NCBI GenBank assembly: GCA_963755705.1
Contig: CAVWKW010000002.1
Coordinates: 558,001 to 622,000, forward strand
Length of the DNA: 64,000 bases
Source: JBARDN01 sp963755705
Lineage (GTDB): Bacteria; Desulfobacterota; Binatia; Binatales; Binataceae
Direction: 5' to 3'
Shown: positions 15,823 through 24,104 of the stretch, in pieces
Numbering within the stretch: position 1 is the stretch's first letter
How the letters are laid out: each line of letters begins with the position of its first letter
The notes under the pieces: model-generated
Told to the model about the DNA's origin: nothing
Seen by the model: only the letters and a program-made list of their open reading frames with translations
Databases searched by the model: none
Translations under genes and position numbers: made by a program

Positions 15823-16611
15823 TTATTTTCCCTCGAAGCGGGCTTCGCGGCGTTCGACGAACGAGCGAATGCCTTCTTTCGCATCCGCGCTGTCCATCAC
15901 CTGGTCCCTGACAGTCGCAATCGCGGCGACGGCTGAGCGTTCTCCAGCCTCGAGGTATTTGAGCGCGGCTTGCTTCATCGCGCGAACTCCGAGCGGCGCG
16001 TTCTTGTTGATCAATTTTGCAATTTCGAGCGCACGATCGATTTGCGTTCCAGCAGGCACCACCTCCTGCACCAACCCAATTTCGAGCGCGCGTTGCGCAC
16101 TGAACTCATCGCAAAGCATCAGGTGATACATTGCGTTGCCCCATCCGGTGCGGGTGAGAAATCGAAAATGTGCGCCGCCGAGCGGCGCGATGCCGCGCCG
16201 CGACTCCATCTGGCAAAACCTCGCCGTGTCGGCCGCGATCACGATGTCGCCGGCCAGCATCATCTCGATACCTATGGTGTACGTGATACCCTGTACCGCC
16301 GTGATGATCGGCTTCACCGATCGATTGCGCAACGCGAAGGGATCCAGATTTTTCTCAGGGATTGGCTTCGCAATTGCGCCGGGGCCAAAGAACTTCGGCA
16401 TGTCGAGGCCGGCCGTAAAGTGATCTCCCTCGGCGCACAAAACGGCGACCCAAAAGTCGTCGTTCCGGTCGAATTCGGTGAGCGCGTCCGAAAGCTGCTG
16501 CATCATTTCGGGAGTGAAAGAATTTCTTTTGGCGGCATTGTCGATCACAATTTTGAAGATTCGGCCATCGACTTCGTGTCGCACTTCTCCGATCTTTTTC
16601 GGCTCACTCAC
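15823..16611 (-). CDS. Enoyl-CoA hydratase/isomerase (crotonase) family
   Basis: I choose the GTG at 16611 because GAGGTG lies six bases upstream; a GTG three codons earlier is the alternative. The 262-residue product has the crotonase fold with the first oxyanion-hole region AEGDHFTAGLDMPKFF and the second GGAHFRFLTRTGW. ESRRGIAPLGG sits where catalytic Glu residues occur. FTPEMMQQLSDALTEF and the C-terminal SFVERREARFEGK are typical. Reaction and substrate cannot be fixed from sequence; beta-oxidation or aromatic-acid catabolism are likely. Confidence 0.82.
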   Translation of the reverse strand: MSEPKKIGEVRHEVDGRIFKIVIDNAAKRNSFTPEMMQQLSDALTEFDRNDDFWVAVLCAEGDHFTAGLDMPKFFGPGAIAKPIPEKNLDPFALRNRSVKPIITAVQGITYTIGIEMMLAGDIVIAADTARFCQMESRRGIAPLGGAHFRFLTRTGWGNAMYHLMLCDEFSAQRALEIGLVQEVVPAGTQIDRALEIAKLINKNAPLGVRAMKQAALKYLEAGERSAVAAIATVRDQVMDSADAKEGIRSFVERREARFEGK

Positions 16612-16717
16612 GGCGGGCACCTCAGTTTCATTTTGAAACTAACCATAGCCGCGCGGTGATCGTCAGACAACCCGTGCGGGATGCGCGGACCGAGCCGCCA
16701 ACTCCCGTGGACCGGCG

Positions 16718-17395
16718 TCACCCGGCGGGGGCGAGCAATTTCTCGATAACCGACTTCGGCAGCGGCTCCTTGTGGCGCATCGCGCCGAGGCTCGGGACGT
16801 CGGTCATCCGCGCGAGCGAGGCCGCGGTGCTGAGTTCCGCGGGAGCCAGCGCCGGCTCGACATCGTTCAGCAGCCATCCCGCGATTTTCAGCCGTTTCCT
16901 CCGCGCATAGCTGAGCGTCAGTATCGCTGCGTTGAGGCATCCGGGCCGGTTCGCGATCACTACGATAAGCGGCAGATCGAGCTTCGCGGCCAGGTCGGCG
17001 TAATCGAAGTTCCAGGTGATCGGAGCCGCGAGCCCATCACCGCTTTCGACCAGCACCGCGTCGCTCGCGGATTCGATCTTCCGAAAACAATCGACGATGT
17101 ATTCGACATCCGGCGTCGCGGCCGGGTCGAGTTCCGCCGCAGCCGGCGGTAACAGCGCCGAGCGATAGCGGTAGGGGCAAATCAGCTCGAGTGGCAGATC
17201 GCATCCTGACGCGAGCGCGAGAGCACGCGCGTCGGCAGGCTCGAGGATTCCCGCGCGCTCCTCGCATCCGGTTGCGCAGGGCTTCATGACGCCGACGCGC
17301 ATTGATCGCGCACGCAGCGCAAAGCCGACCGCGCATCCGACAGTGCTTTTGCCGACCCGCGGGTCGGTTCCCGTGATTAGGAAATTCAGGCTCAT
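16718..17395 (-). CDS. bioD: Dethiobiotin synthetase
   Basis: 225 residues. The P-loop reads GTDPRVGKSTVG, a variant of the family GTDTxVGKT, followed by VGVMKPCATGCEE, which holds the substrate Lys. LVESGDGLAAPITW and LIVVIANRPGCLNAAIL complete the BioD pattern. BioD carboxylates diaminopelargonic acid to dethiobiotin with ATP and CO2. No bioA, bioB or bioF lies nearby, so the gene stands alone. The altered Thr-to-Pro in the P-loop region is worth noting but does not break the Gly-Lys-Ser core. Confidence 0.85.
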   Translation of the reverse strand: MSLNFLITGTDPRVGKSTVGCAVGFALRARSMRVGVMKPCATGCEERAGILEPADARALALASGCDLPLELICPYRYRSALLPPAAAELDPAATPDVEYIVDCFRKIESASDAVLVESGDGLAAPITWNFDYADLAAKLDLPLIVVIANRPGCLNAAILTLSYARRKRLKIAGWLLNDVEPALAPAELSTAASLARMTDVPSLGAMRHKEPLPKSVIEKLLAPAG

Positions 17396-17443
17396 CGCTC
17401 AAATTTCATTATTCACGACCGGTTGGGTTTTCGACAGGCCGCC

Positions 17444-17475
17444 AAAAAAACAGGGCCGGCTCGGTAGCCGGTCCT
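17444..17475 (-). terminator. Rho-independent terminator of the S41 protease gene
   Basis: On the minus strand the sequence AGGACCGGCT-ACCG-AGCCGGCCCT forms a 10-bp stem with one A-C mismatch, followed by GTTTTTTT. It lies about 30 bp past the protease stop at 17504. Confidence 0.85.
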
Positions 17476-17503
17476 GGATGTGCGTCAATCCTGAGCGATG
17501 CGG

Positions 17504-18913
17504 CTACTGGTTCTTCGCGGTCGCGTCGGGCTGGATGTCGCCCTTGGCCAGTTGGAGCTTGAAGGTATTCCAGTGCTTAAGGATGTCGATCGCTTTTTCG
17601 AGTTGGACGTCCTTTACCGGCTTGCCAGGCTTGGCCCCTGCGAGCCCCGGCGAGGTCTGATCCGACGGAGGCTGGGCTTCGCTGCTGGTATTGGGCTTTT
17701 TCTGAAGCTGCCCATTCTTGAAATGATGCGGCAGATCGCGCTCGTGGATTTCTTCGTCCTCATCCATCTGCACGCCCGGAATCTCGAGCGCCGCAAGCGT
17801 CGGCTTGGGCTCTTCGACATCGACATCGGGTGTGATTCCGACGGCCTGGATAGAGCGGCCGTTGGGAGTGAAATAACGCGCGGTGGTCAGACGAAGTGCG
17901 GATTGATCATCCAGCGGCAGAATGGTCTGCACGGAGCCTTTGCCAAAGGTCTGAGTGCCGACGATCACGGCGCGCTTCTGGTCCTGCAACGCTCCCGCGA
18001 CGATCTCGCTGGCGCTGGCGCTGCCGCCATTTACCAGCACCACCATCGGAAAGTCGTCGAAGTCCTTTTTCTTGTGCGAAAAATATTTCTGCTGCTGATT
18101 CTCGAGCCGCCCCTGGGTATAGACGATCATCCCACCGTCGAGAAAATCGTCCGAGACCTTGACCGCCTGATTGAGCAGCCCGCCCGGATTGTCGCGCAGA
18201 TCGAGCACCAGGCCCTTGATCTTGCCGTGGCCGTCCTTGGTGAATTGATCGATCGCTTTTTCCACGCCTTCGTCGGTCGCTTCCTGGAAGGTCGTGATGC
18301 GCAGGTATGAGTACCCATCCGGCAGTTGCTTGGACTTGACCGACTGGATCTTGATGACATCGCGCGCCATCGTCACCGTAAACATTTCGGGCACGCCGGC
18401 GCGATGAATCGTGAGCTTGATCTTGCTGCCGCGCGGACCGCGCATCCGTTTGACCGCGTCGGTCAGCGTCATGTCTTTGGTGAAGTCATTGTCGATCTTG
18501 ATGATCTGGTCGCCCGCCTTGATTCCCGCGTGATAGGCCGGAGTGTCCTCGATCGGTGCGACCACGGTCAGCATGCCGTCCTTGATCGTGATTTCGATTC
18601 CGAGCCCGCCAAAGCTGCCGCGGGTTTCAACCTCGAGGTCGCGATACAGCTCCGGGGTCAGGTAGGCGCTATGCGGATCCAGCGACGCCAGCATCCCGGT
18701 GATCGCGCCGTCGATCAGATCCTTGGTTGAGACCGGCTCGACGTAATTCTTCTGCACGATCGCAAGAACATTGGCGAAGGTTTCAAGCTGCTGGTAGGTA
18801 TCGTTCGGCAGCGCCTGCGCACGGCGCACCGCGATCTCCTCGAGTCCCATGAAGCAGCCGATCAAGAAGATCGCCACCATGATAGCCCATCGATTTCGCT
18901 TAAATACTGACAT
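17504..18913 (-). CDS. S41-family C-terminal processing protease (CtpA-like)
   Basis: 469 residues: an N-terminal signal anchor (WAIMVAIFLIGCFMG), then a helical region, a PDZ domain at about 100-190 (GGLGIEITIKDGMLTVVAPI, AGIKAGDQIIKID) and the peptidase core. Catalytic Ser is in NGGSASASEIVAGAL and the Lys four turns later in FGKGSVQTILPL. The C-terminal tail is acidic then Pro/Gln-rich. These periplasmic proteases trim envelope proteins or peptidoglycan hydrolases. The gene is followed by a strong terminator and stands apart from bioD. Confidence 0.9.
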   Translation of the reverse strand: MSVFKRNRWAIMVAIFLIGCFMGLEEIAVRRAQALPNDTYQQLETFANVLAIVQKNYVEPVSTKDLIDGAITGMLASLDPHSAYLTPELYRDLEVETRGSFGGLGIEITIKDGMLTVVAPIEDTPAYHAGIKAGDQIIKIDNDFTKDMTLTDAVKRMRGPRGSKIKLTIHRAGVPEMFTVTMARDVIKIQSVKSKQLPDGYSYLRITTFQEATDEGVEKAIDQFTKDGHGKIKGLVLDLRDNPGGLLNQAVKVSDDFLDGGMIVYTQGRLENQQQKYFSHKKKDFDDFPMVVLVNGGSASASEIVAGALQDQKRAVIVGTQTFGKGSVQTILPLDDQSALRLTTARYFTPNGRSIQAVGITPDVDVEEPKPTLAALEIPGVQMDEDEEIHERDLPHHFKNGQLQKKPNTSSEAQPPSDQTSPGLAGAKPGKPVKDVQLEKAIDILKHWNTFKLQLAKGDIQPDATAKNQ

Positions 18914-19023
18914 TCACCACCAGCGGAGATTGGGTTTTATCATTTAAGCAGAAGGGCGGCGGCGATGCACAGGGGTAAAATGCCCGTTCTCTGGCGCCGC
19001 ATCTGCCTGCCACGGGTTTCTTC

Positions 19024-19593
19024 CTAGCCCTCTTTGGCGTCCAGCAACTGCTTGAGGGCGTCCTTCACGTCGGGCCGCGACCAATCGAATGCGCCCATGT
19101 GATGCGCCACGATCTGACCCTTGCGGTCGATTATGAAAGTCTCGGGAACGCCGGAGACGTCGTACGATTCGCCAACCTTGTTTTCCGGATCGAGCAGGAT
19201 CGTAAAGTTATAACCGTATTGCGCGATGTAGGGCGCAACCACGCTGCGGCCCTTGGTATCCTGGCTGACGGCCAGCATCACGAAGTCCTTGTTGCCCTTG
19301 AGCTCGTCGTACAGTGTCTCCATCGAGGGCATTTCCTCGCGGCACGGCCCGCACCACGTGGCCCAGATGTTCAGGAAAATCACTTTGCCCTTCAGTTGAT
19401 CGAGCGAGAGCGTGGTGCCATTTAGCTGCTCGAGCTTGAAGTCTGCGGCTTTGTCTCCGGCGGGTACGACCTGCTGCTCTTGCCGCGCGGATTCAGCAAT
19501 ATCCCGCGCAGGCTTACGCAGGTTGTTCGCAACGATCAGGGTCACCCCCGCAGCGACGGCCACGACCGCGATTATTTGCAAGGACCGGTTCAT
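19024..19593 (-). CDS. TlpA/ResA-type thiol-disulfide oxidoreductase
   Basis: 189 residues with an N-terminal membrane anchor (IIAVVAVAAGVTLIVANNL) and a thioredoxin-fold domain facing the periplasm. The active site is WATWCGPCREEMPSM; the AhpC/TSA-like insert GKVIFLNIWATWC and the cis-Pro region VSGVPETFIIDRKG are present. Such proteins reduce apocytochrome c or other periplasmic disulfides, although no cytochrome maturation gene is nearby. It lies 50 bp downstream of lgt in the same direction. Confidence 0.88.
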   Translation of the reverse strand: MNRSLQIIAVVAVAAGVTLIVANNLRKPARDIAESARQEQQVVPAGDKAADFKLEQLNGTTLSLDQLKGKVIFLNIWATWCGPCREEMPSMETLYDELKGNKDFVMLAVSQDTKGRSVVAPYIAQYGYNFTILLDPENKVGESYDVSGVPETFIIDRKGQIVAHHMGAFDWSRPDVKDALKQLLDAKEG

Positions 19594-19643
19594 CTGATTG
19601 ATGATCGCATGACGTTACGAGCTTTGAGCCGCGCCACGCGCCG

Positions 19644-20480
19644 TCAGGCGCGCACGGCCTCCTTGGACGCCGCGGCGGTATGCTTCTGGCCCGAGAGCAA
19701 CCATCCGATTCCGCCGACGATCATCATCCCAACCGCGATAACCTGCGCCTCGCTGAGCCCTGCGAACACGCGTGGGTTGATGCGCACGAACTCGACCATG
19801 AAACGTGAGAGACCGGCCAGCATCAGGTACAGATAGAGCAAGCGGCCATCCGCGAGGCCCTTCTTGCGCAGACTCCACAGAATGATGAACACGCCGGCGT
19901 AGAGAATCGCCTCGTAGATCGGCGTTGGTTGCACCCGCACGCCGGGAAAATAGCCCGGAAGCAGAGTCCCGCCCGGACCCAGCTTGAGCACCGTCTCCGA
20001 GTTCCATCCGACAATCGCCTTGGGAAAAGACATCGCCCACGGAAGCCGCGAGGGCAGCCCCCAATCGCCGTCGCCCGACGTCAGGCATCCGAGCCGTCCG
20101 ATAGCTTGTCCGATCGCGAGTGCGGGCGCGGCCATGTCAGCGGTCTGCAGGAACGGGATCCGGTAACGGAGCGAGACCAGGTAAACCGCTACGATCCCCC
20201 CGATCATTCCGCCGTACCAGACAAATCCGGAACCGGAAAAAATCATCGACTTCGGATCGGCCATATAGGTCGAAAAATTATTGAAAATATCGAGCAGGCG
20301 CGATGCAGCGATTCCGGCTATCGCCGCCCATACGATCATGGACGACGCGTAGTCCGGCGGCAGCGAGCGGCGGCGGCATTCGAGCGTCACCACCCAATCG
20401 GCGGCCAGGAAGCCCAGCGCCATCATCAGGCCGTAGCTGTAAACGGTGAGCGGACCGATATGAAAGAGGACGGGAATCAT
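19644..20480 (-). CDS. lgt: Prolipoprotein diacylglyceryl transferase
   Basis: 278 residues with seven hydrophobic segments. The Lgt signature is present: FVWYGGMIGGIVAVYLVS, then AIGQAIGRLGCLTSGDGDWG with the essential Arg/Gly/Asp region, and PTPIYEAILYAGVFIILW. It transfers diacylglyceryl from phosphatidylglycerol to the lipobox Cys of prolipoproteins in the inner membrane. The lipoproteins predicted elsewhere in this window (for example at 11773 and 49009) would be its substrates. Length is normal. Confidence 0.93.
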   Translation of the reverse strand: MIPVLFHIGPLTVYSYGLMMALGFLAADWVVTLECRRRSLPPDYASSMIVWAAIAGIAASRLLDIFNNFSTYMADPKSMIFSGSGFVWYGGMIGGIVAVYLVSLRYRIPFLQTADMAAPALAIGQAIGRLGCLTSGDGDWGLPSRLPWAMSFPKAIVGWNSETVLKLGPGGTLLPGYFPGVRVQPTPIYEAILYAGVFIILWSLRKKGLADGRLLYLYLMLAGLSRFMVEFVRINPRVFAGLSEAQVIAVGMMIVGGIGWLLSGQKHTAAASKEAVRA

Positions 20481-20606
20481 CGACGCGTCACACTATAGTA
20501 CGCCGGCGAGCGGGTCGAACAACCGGATCTGTCCGCCCGGATCAGCGGGATTTGGGCATCGCATAAGCTTGCGAGATTTCAGTCCTGCCATGATATTGAC
20601 GCATTT

Positions 20607-21056
20607 GTGCGTGCGATTGTTCAACGCGTCAGCCGCGCCCAGGTAAGAAGCGATGGCAGGGTTCTCAGCCAGATCGGACCGGGCTTCGCGATTTTGCTGG
20701 GCGTGGCTGTTGGAGATAGCGAGGCCGACGCCCTATTCATCGCCGAGCGGACACTCAAGATGCGCGTGTTCGCCGACGAGGACGGCAAGATGAACCTGGC
20801 GCTCGACGCGGTGAACGGCGCGATTCTGGTGGTTTCTCAATTTACACTCCTGGCCGACACCGGCGCGGGGCGGCGACCGTCGTTCACCAAAGCGGCCGCG
20901 CCCGACGACGCGCGCCGATTGTACGAGCACTTTATCTGGTTCGTCCGGGAACGCGGTGTTAGGGTTGAGACAGGCGAGTTCGGCGCCGCGATGGAACTGG
21001 AGCTGGTTAACGACGGACCGGTGACGATCATCCTGGATAGTCGGGATCGCAAGTAA
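20607..21056 (+). CDS. dtd: D-aminoacyl-tRNA deacylase
   Basis: 149 residues from a GTG that encodes the conserved start (M)RAIVQRVSRAQV. The SQFTLLADTGAGRRPSF motif and NDGPVTIILDSRD are the two active-site loops of DTD. The enzyme removes D-amino acids (and Gly from tRNA-Ala) mischarged on tRNA. It heads a four-gene same-strand group with DUF1285, trmL and a VOC gene. Confidence 0.93.
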   Translation: MRAIVQRVSRAQVRSDGRVLSQIGPGFAILLGVAVGDSEADALFIAERTLKMRVFADEDGKMNLALDAVNGAILVVSQFTLLADTGAGRRPSFTKAAAPDDARRLYEHFIWFVRERGVRVETGEFGAAMELELVNDGPVTIILDSRDRK

Positions 21057-21076
21057 AATCGAACCCAATAACTCCG

Positions 21077-21544
21077 ATGCCTAAAGCGGGATTTTACGCC
21101 GTCGAGTCGGGCAAGATTTCATTCCGGCGCGACGGCAACTGGTACACCGACGAGGAGCGGATCGACAATCCGCGCATCGCAACGCTGTTCAGCCGATCAA
21201 TTCACCAGAACCCGGACGGCTCGTACTTCCTTAAAGTCGGTGACGAACGCGCGTCGATCACGGTCGAGGACACGCCGTATGTGGTCCGCACGCTCGAGGA
21301 CGATGAGCTTGGCGGATTCGTCACCGTGTTGAACGACGACACGCGCGAAGAGCTGGATCACTCGACTCTCGAGGTCGGCGCGGGCAACGTTCTCTACGCC
21401 CGAGTGAAGGACGGTGCGTATCGCGCGCGCTTTTTGCGCAACGCGTACTATCATTTGGCTGACCGGCTCGAGGCCGACGAGTCGGGCCGTTTCTACCTGC
21501 GGATTCGCGGCGCGCGCCATCCGATTTCAGGAGCACACACCTGA
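21077..21544 (+). CDS. DUF1285-type protein
   Basis: 155 residues. The N-terminal ISFRRDGNWYTDEERIDNPR, then LFSRSIHQNPDGSYFLKVGDE and ITVEDTPYVVRTLE follow the DUF1285 pattern (a WxxxGxxI strand, LFS and VEDxPFVV). Function is unknown. It lies between dtd (20 bp) and trmL (3 bp), which suggests a role linked to tRNA quality or simply operon membership. Confidence 0.7.
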   Translation: MPKAGFYAVESGKISFRRDGNWYTDEERIDNPRIATLFSRSIHQNPDGSYFLKVGDERASITVEDTPYVVRTLEDDELGGFVTVLNDDTREELDHSTLEVGAGNVLYARVKDGAYRARFLRNAYYHLADRLEADESGRFYLRIRGARHPISGAHT

Positions 21545-21547
21545 GCG

Positions 21548-22024
21548 ATGCACCTGGCGAAGCCGCATCTGCATATCGTGCTCGTACGTCCGGAGATCCC
21601 GCAGAACACCGGCTCGATCGCAAGGCTGGCGGCGGCCACGCGCACGCGGCTGCATCTGGTGGGACCGCTGGGCTTCTCGCTCGAGGATCGATACCTGAAG
21701 CGCGCGGGACTCGACTACTGGCCGCTGGTCGATCTCCAAACCTACGGCGATTGGGACGAGTTCGCGCGCACGCATCCCGCGCCGCCGGCGAAAATCTTTT
21801 CCGCCCGGGCAGAGAAAAATTATCTCGCCGCGAAATATGCGCGCGGCGATTTTCTGATGTTCGGGAGCGAGACCAAGGGCCTCGGACGCGAGTTCATTGC
21901 CGAGCGCGCCGACCACGCCTATCAGATTCCGATCTTCGAGCCGGGAGTCCGCAGCCTGAATATCGCCAACGCAGTCTCGATCGTGGTTTATGAAGCGCTG
22001 CGCCAAACCGGCGCGCTCCGGTGA
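21548..22024 (+). CDS. trmL: tRNA (cytidine/uridine-34 2'-O)-methyltransferase TrmL
   Basis: 158 residues, a minimal SPOUT methyltransferase. Motif 1 reads LVRPEIPQNTGSIARLAAAT, motif 2 FGSETKGLGREF and motif 3 IPIFEPGVRSLNIANAVSIV, which form the trefoil-knot SAM site. TrmL methylates the wobble nucleotide ribose of tRNA-Leu isoacceptors. The length equals the E. coli protein. It follows the DUF1285 gene by 3 bp. Confidence 0.92.
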   Translation: MHLAKPHLHIVLVRPEIPQNTGSIARLAAATRTRLHLVGPLGFSLEDRYLKRAGLDYWPLVDLQTYGDWDEFARTHPAPPAKIFSARAEKNYLAAKYARGDFLMFGSETKGLGREFIAERADHAYQIPIFEPGVRSLNIANAVSIVVYEALRQTGALR

Positions 22025-22038
22025 CGAGGAGGAACCGC

Positions 22039-22443
22039 GTGAAACCCAAGATAAGTCTCGTCACGCTCGGTGTTTCCGAGCTGGCGAAGGCGCTGCGGTT
22101 TTATCGCGACGGACTTGGCTTCCCGACGCACAACTATAAGGAAGACGAGGGGATAGTGTTCTTCAAGATGGAGGGTTCGTGGCTCGCACTCTATCCGAGA
22201 GACAAGCTCGCCGAAGATGCGCGCACGGCGCCTGAAGGCGCAGGCTTCAGCGGAGTCACGCTGGCACACAATGTGAAATCAAAAGAGGACGTCGATCGGG
22301 TGGTGAAACTGGCGGTGTCGGCGGGAGCAAAGTTAGTGAAGCCGCCGCGAGATACGTCCTGGGGAGGCTATTCAGGTTATTTCGCTGATCCTGACGGCCA
22401 CCTGTGGGAAGTGGCCTTCAATCCGTTTACCGATCTGACCTGA
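22039..22443 (+). CDS. VOC/glyoxalase-family protein
   Basis: I take the GTG at 22039 (134 residues, MKPKISLVTLGVSELAKALR) because GAGGAGGA lies five bases upstream. The domain shows FYRDGLGFPT, a central GVTLAHNVKSKEDVDRVV and a C-terminal DPDGHLWEVAFNP with the metal-binding Glu. Glyoxalase I-like but substrate unknown. It is the last gene of the dtd operon before the accessory patch that begins near 22.5 kb. Confidence 0.8.
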   Translation: MKPKISLVTLGVSELAKALRFYRDGLGFPTHNYKEDEGIVFFKMEGSWLALYPRDKLAEDARTAPEGAGFSGVTLAHNVKSKEDVDRVVKLAVSAGAKLVKPPRDTSWGGYSGYFADPDGHLWEVAFNPFTDLT

Positions 22444-22524
22444 TATCGATCGAAGCCGGTTTCGAACGTGATACCTCCGCCACGAGAAGCAGGCAAGAAG
22501 CAAGATTGAGGAATCGCGAGGGTG

Positions 22525-22543
22525 GGCGGACGGGCCATCCGCC
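22525..22543. repeat. REP-like palindrome
   Basis: GGCGGA-CGGGCCA-TCCGCC: six-base arms with a seven-base loop, flanked by GTG and ACC. It lies in the gap between the VOC stop and the truncated RHS module 3. Confidence 0.5.
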
Positions 22544-22574
22544 ACCATTGGCATATTGGTTCCTTGTGTCAGTG

Positions 22575-23405
22575 GCGGCCGACGGCACGTCGGCCAGCAC
22601 TACGGCCACGAGCTTCCTGTACAATGGGCTCAACCCGGTGTAAGGGCTAAAGTCGGGCGTGCCGACGGCGAATGCGCCTGCGGGGCTTGGAATCGACGAG
22701 TACTTTCAGCGCACCGATGTCTCGGGCGCGAGCAGCTACCTGACGGATGCGCTGGGCAGCACGCTGGCGTTGGCAAACTCGGCGGGTGGCCTCGCGACCA
22801 GCTACACCTACGATCCGTTCGGCAATACCATGGTGGCGGGTTCCAGTACCAATCCCTTCCAATTCACGGGCCGTGAGAACGACGGCACCGGGCTGAATTT
22901 CAACCGGGCAAGATACTACAGCCCGGTCGCACAGAGATTCGTGAGCCAAGACCCGATCGGCTTTGACGGCGGTGATGCTAATTTGTATGCGTATGGCTCT
23001 AATGATCCGGCTACTTTGACCGATCCGCTCGGCCTTGACGCCTACCTTTGCGACCGTCCTATTAAAGGTTTTTCGCGAGAGAACGGGCCTGTGTATCACC
23101 AATTCATATGTGTAGTGCTCAACAACGCATCCTACTGCTTTGGTCTAACCACTTACAACGGGCTGGCTGATCTCCCTACGAGCATTGACATGAATGTTCC
23201 GGGTAGTCTCGAACCCGACCAGCGTAATCAGTCCTGCAAACTGCAAAGCACGAAATCCTGCGTGGACAGCTGCCTACTGGGTGTGGCCGAACAACCCGCT
23301 CCCAATTACAACCTGGGTGATTTATTTGGCGGCATGAATTGCCAAAAGTTTGCTACTTCAGCGATAGCAAATTGCGAGGCTAACTGCGCGAACTCGTCCA
23401 ATTAA
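22575..23405 (+). pseudogene. RHS C-terminal module 3 with nonsense codon and Cys-rich tip
   Basis: One frame carries RHS sequence from TATSFLYNGLNPV, through a TAA at 22641-22643, and on into PTANAPAGLGIDEYF. RHS proteins normally have Gln after NPV, so CAA-to-TAA is the simplest explanation. The open part after the stop (22659 onward, 248 residues) has the full core (PFQFTGRENDGTGLNFNRAR, RFVSQDPIGFDGGDANLYAY, LTDPLGLDAYL). The ~130-residue tip contains seven or more Cys, ending GGMNCQKFATSAIANCEANC. That Cys-rich ending resembles RHS tips with an NCQxx(T/A) motif, but I cannot name an activity. The N-terminal shell is missing. A GTG restart at 22659 could still allow translation. Confidence 0.75.
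22577..22595. repeat. Perfect inverted repeat at the 5' edge of RHS module 3
   Basis: GGCCGACG-GCA-CGTCGGCC: eight-base perfect arms around three bases, starting 34 bp after the previous palindrome. RHS-like codons begin at or just after it, the same relation seen for the palindrome at 2015 and RHS module 1. Confidence 0.55.
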
Positions 23406-23472
23406 GGGTTCGTGACCGGAACTGCTATGCGCCGCGTTTCTAATTTGGCTGCCGATAGTCCTATGGCTTGCC

Positions 23473-23775
23473 GTGGAAATTTACTTACTTAGAATAGTCG
23501 TGCTCGACTGTGGGGGTCTTAGTCAAAGCTGCCCTGGGGGCAGAGATTGTTCGGAGATTGCTGGAATAATGGTAGCTTGGGGCTTGCCCATCAGCCTAAT
23601 TCCAGCATTGCTTACGAACGTTCTGCCCTGCAGCACAGCCAATGTTATTGCGCTGGGATTACTTTTCTGCGCCGCGGGTGTAATCCAATGGTATTACATC
23701 TTGCGCGGTGTAGAGTCGCTGCTAAGAGAGCTGTACCGGTGGCTTCGCTCGATGGGAAGAGACACTGTAGGTTGA
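23473..23775 (+). CDS. Small membrane protein after RHS module 3, apparent frameshift
   Basis: The frame from a GTG encodes 100 residues with hydrophobic segments IAGIMVAWGLPISLIPALL and VIALGLLFCAAGVIQWYYIL, ending in a basic tail. The same frame stays open and strongly hydrophobic back to 23416 (FLIWLPIVLWLAVEIYLL), so the true protein has another helix and starts earlier. The only nearby ATG (23427) is in a different frame and stops after 21 codons; a one-base indel near 23447 would join the two. It lies just downstream of RHS module 3 and is a candidate immunity protein, perhaps now broken. Confidence 0.5.
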   Translation: MEIYLLRIVVLDCGGLSQSCPGGRDCSEIAGIMVAWGLPISLIPALLTNVLPCSTANVIALGLLFCAAGVIQWYYILRGVESLLRELYRWLRSMGRDTVG

Positions 23776-24104
23776 TCCAGAGGCGAGGCGAATCCGATGC
23801 ACGCATAGAACGATCTAACAACTATTCCTGGGATCAGTATGCGCAATGCGACGATCTCCTGGTCCAACAGAACAGGCTCCTTTACGAAGCCTGTGTCCAA
23901 GTCTTCCTGTACACAAGACCTTTAACCCGTCAGAACCGAGAACCCATTGCGGACCGATTGAAACGGATTCACGTAAAAGGCCCTGAGGCGGCAGCGCCCT
24001 ATTTTGGGTCTCAATTGATCAGCTGGTTTCAAACGACTATGCGCGTGATCGACGCACTCGTCGTTGATGCACTAGCACTTGCTGTTGGTGGGCGGACTTT
24101 CGGG
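23776..24104 (+). other. Intergenic stretch with possible coding relic
   Basis: No complete gene is visible. One plus-strand frame across this region has protein-like composition (NYSWDQYAQCDDLLVQQNR) without start, domain or neighbour support, so it may be a decayed remnant of another tip or immunity gene. Confidence 0.3.
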
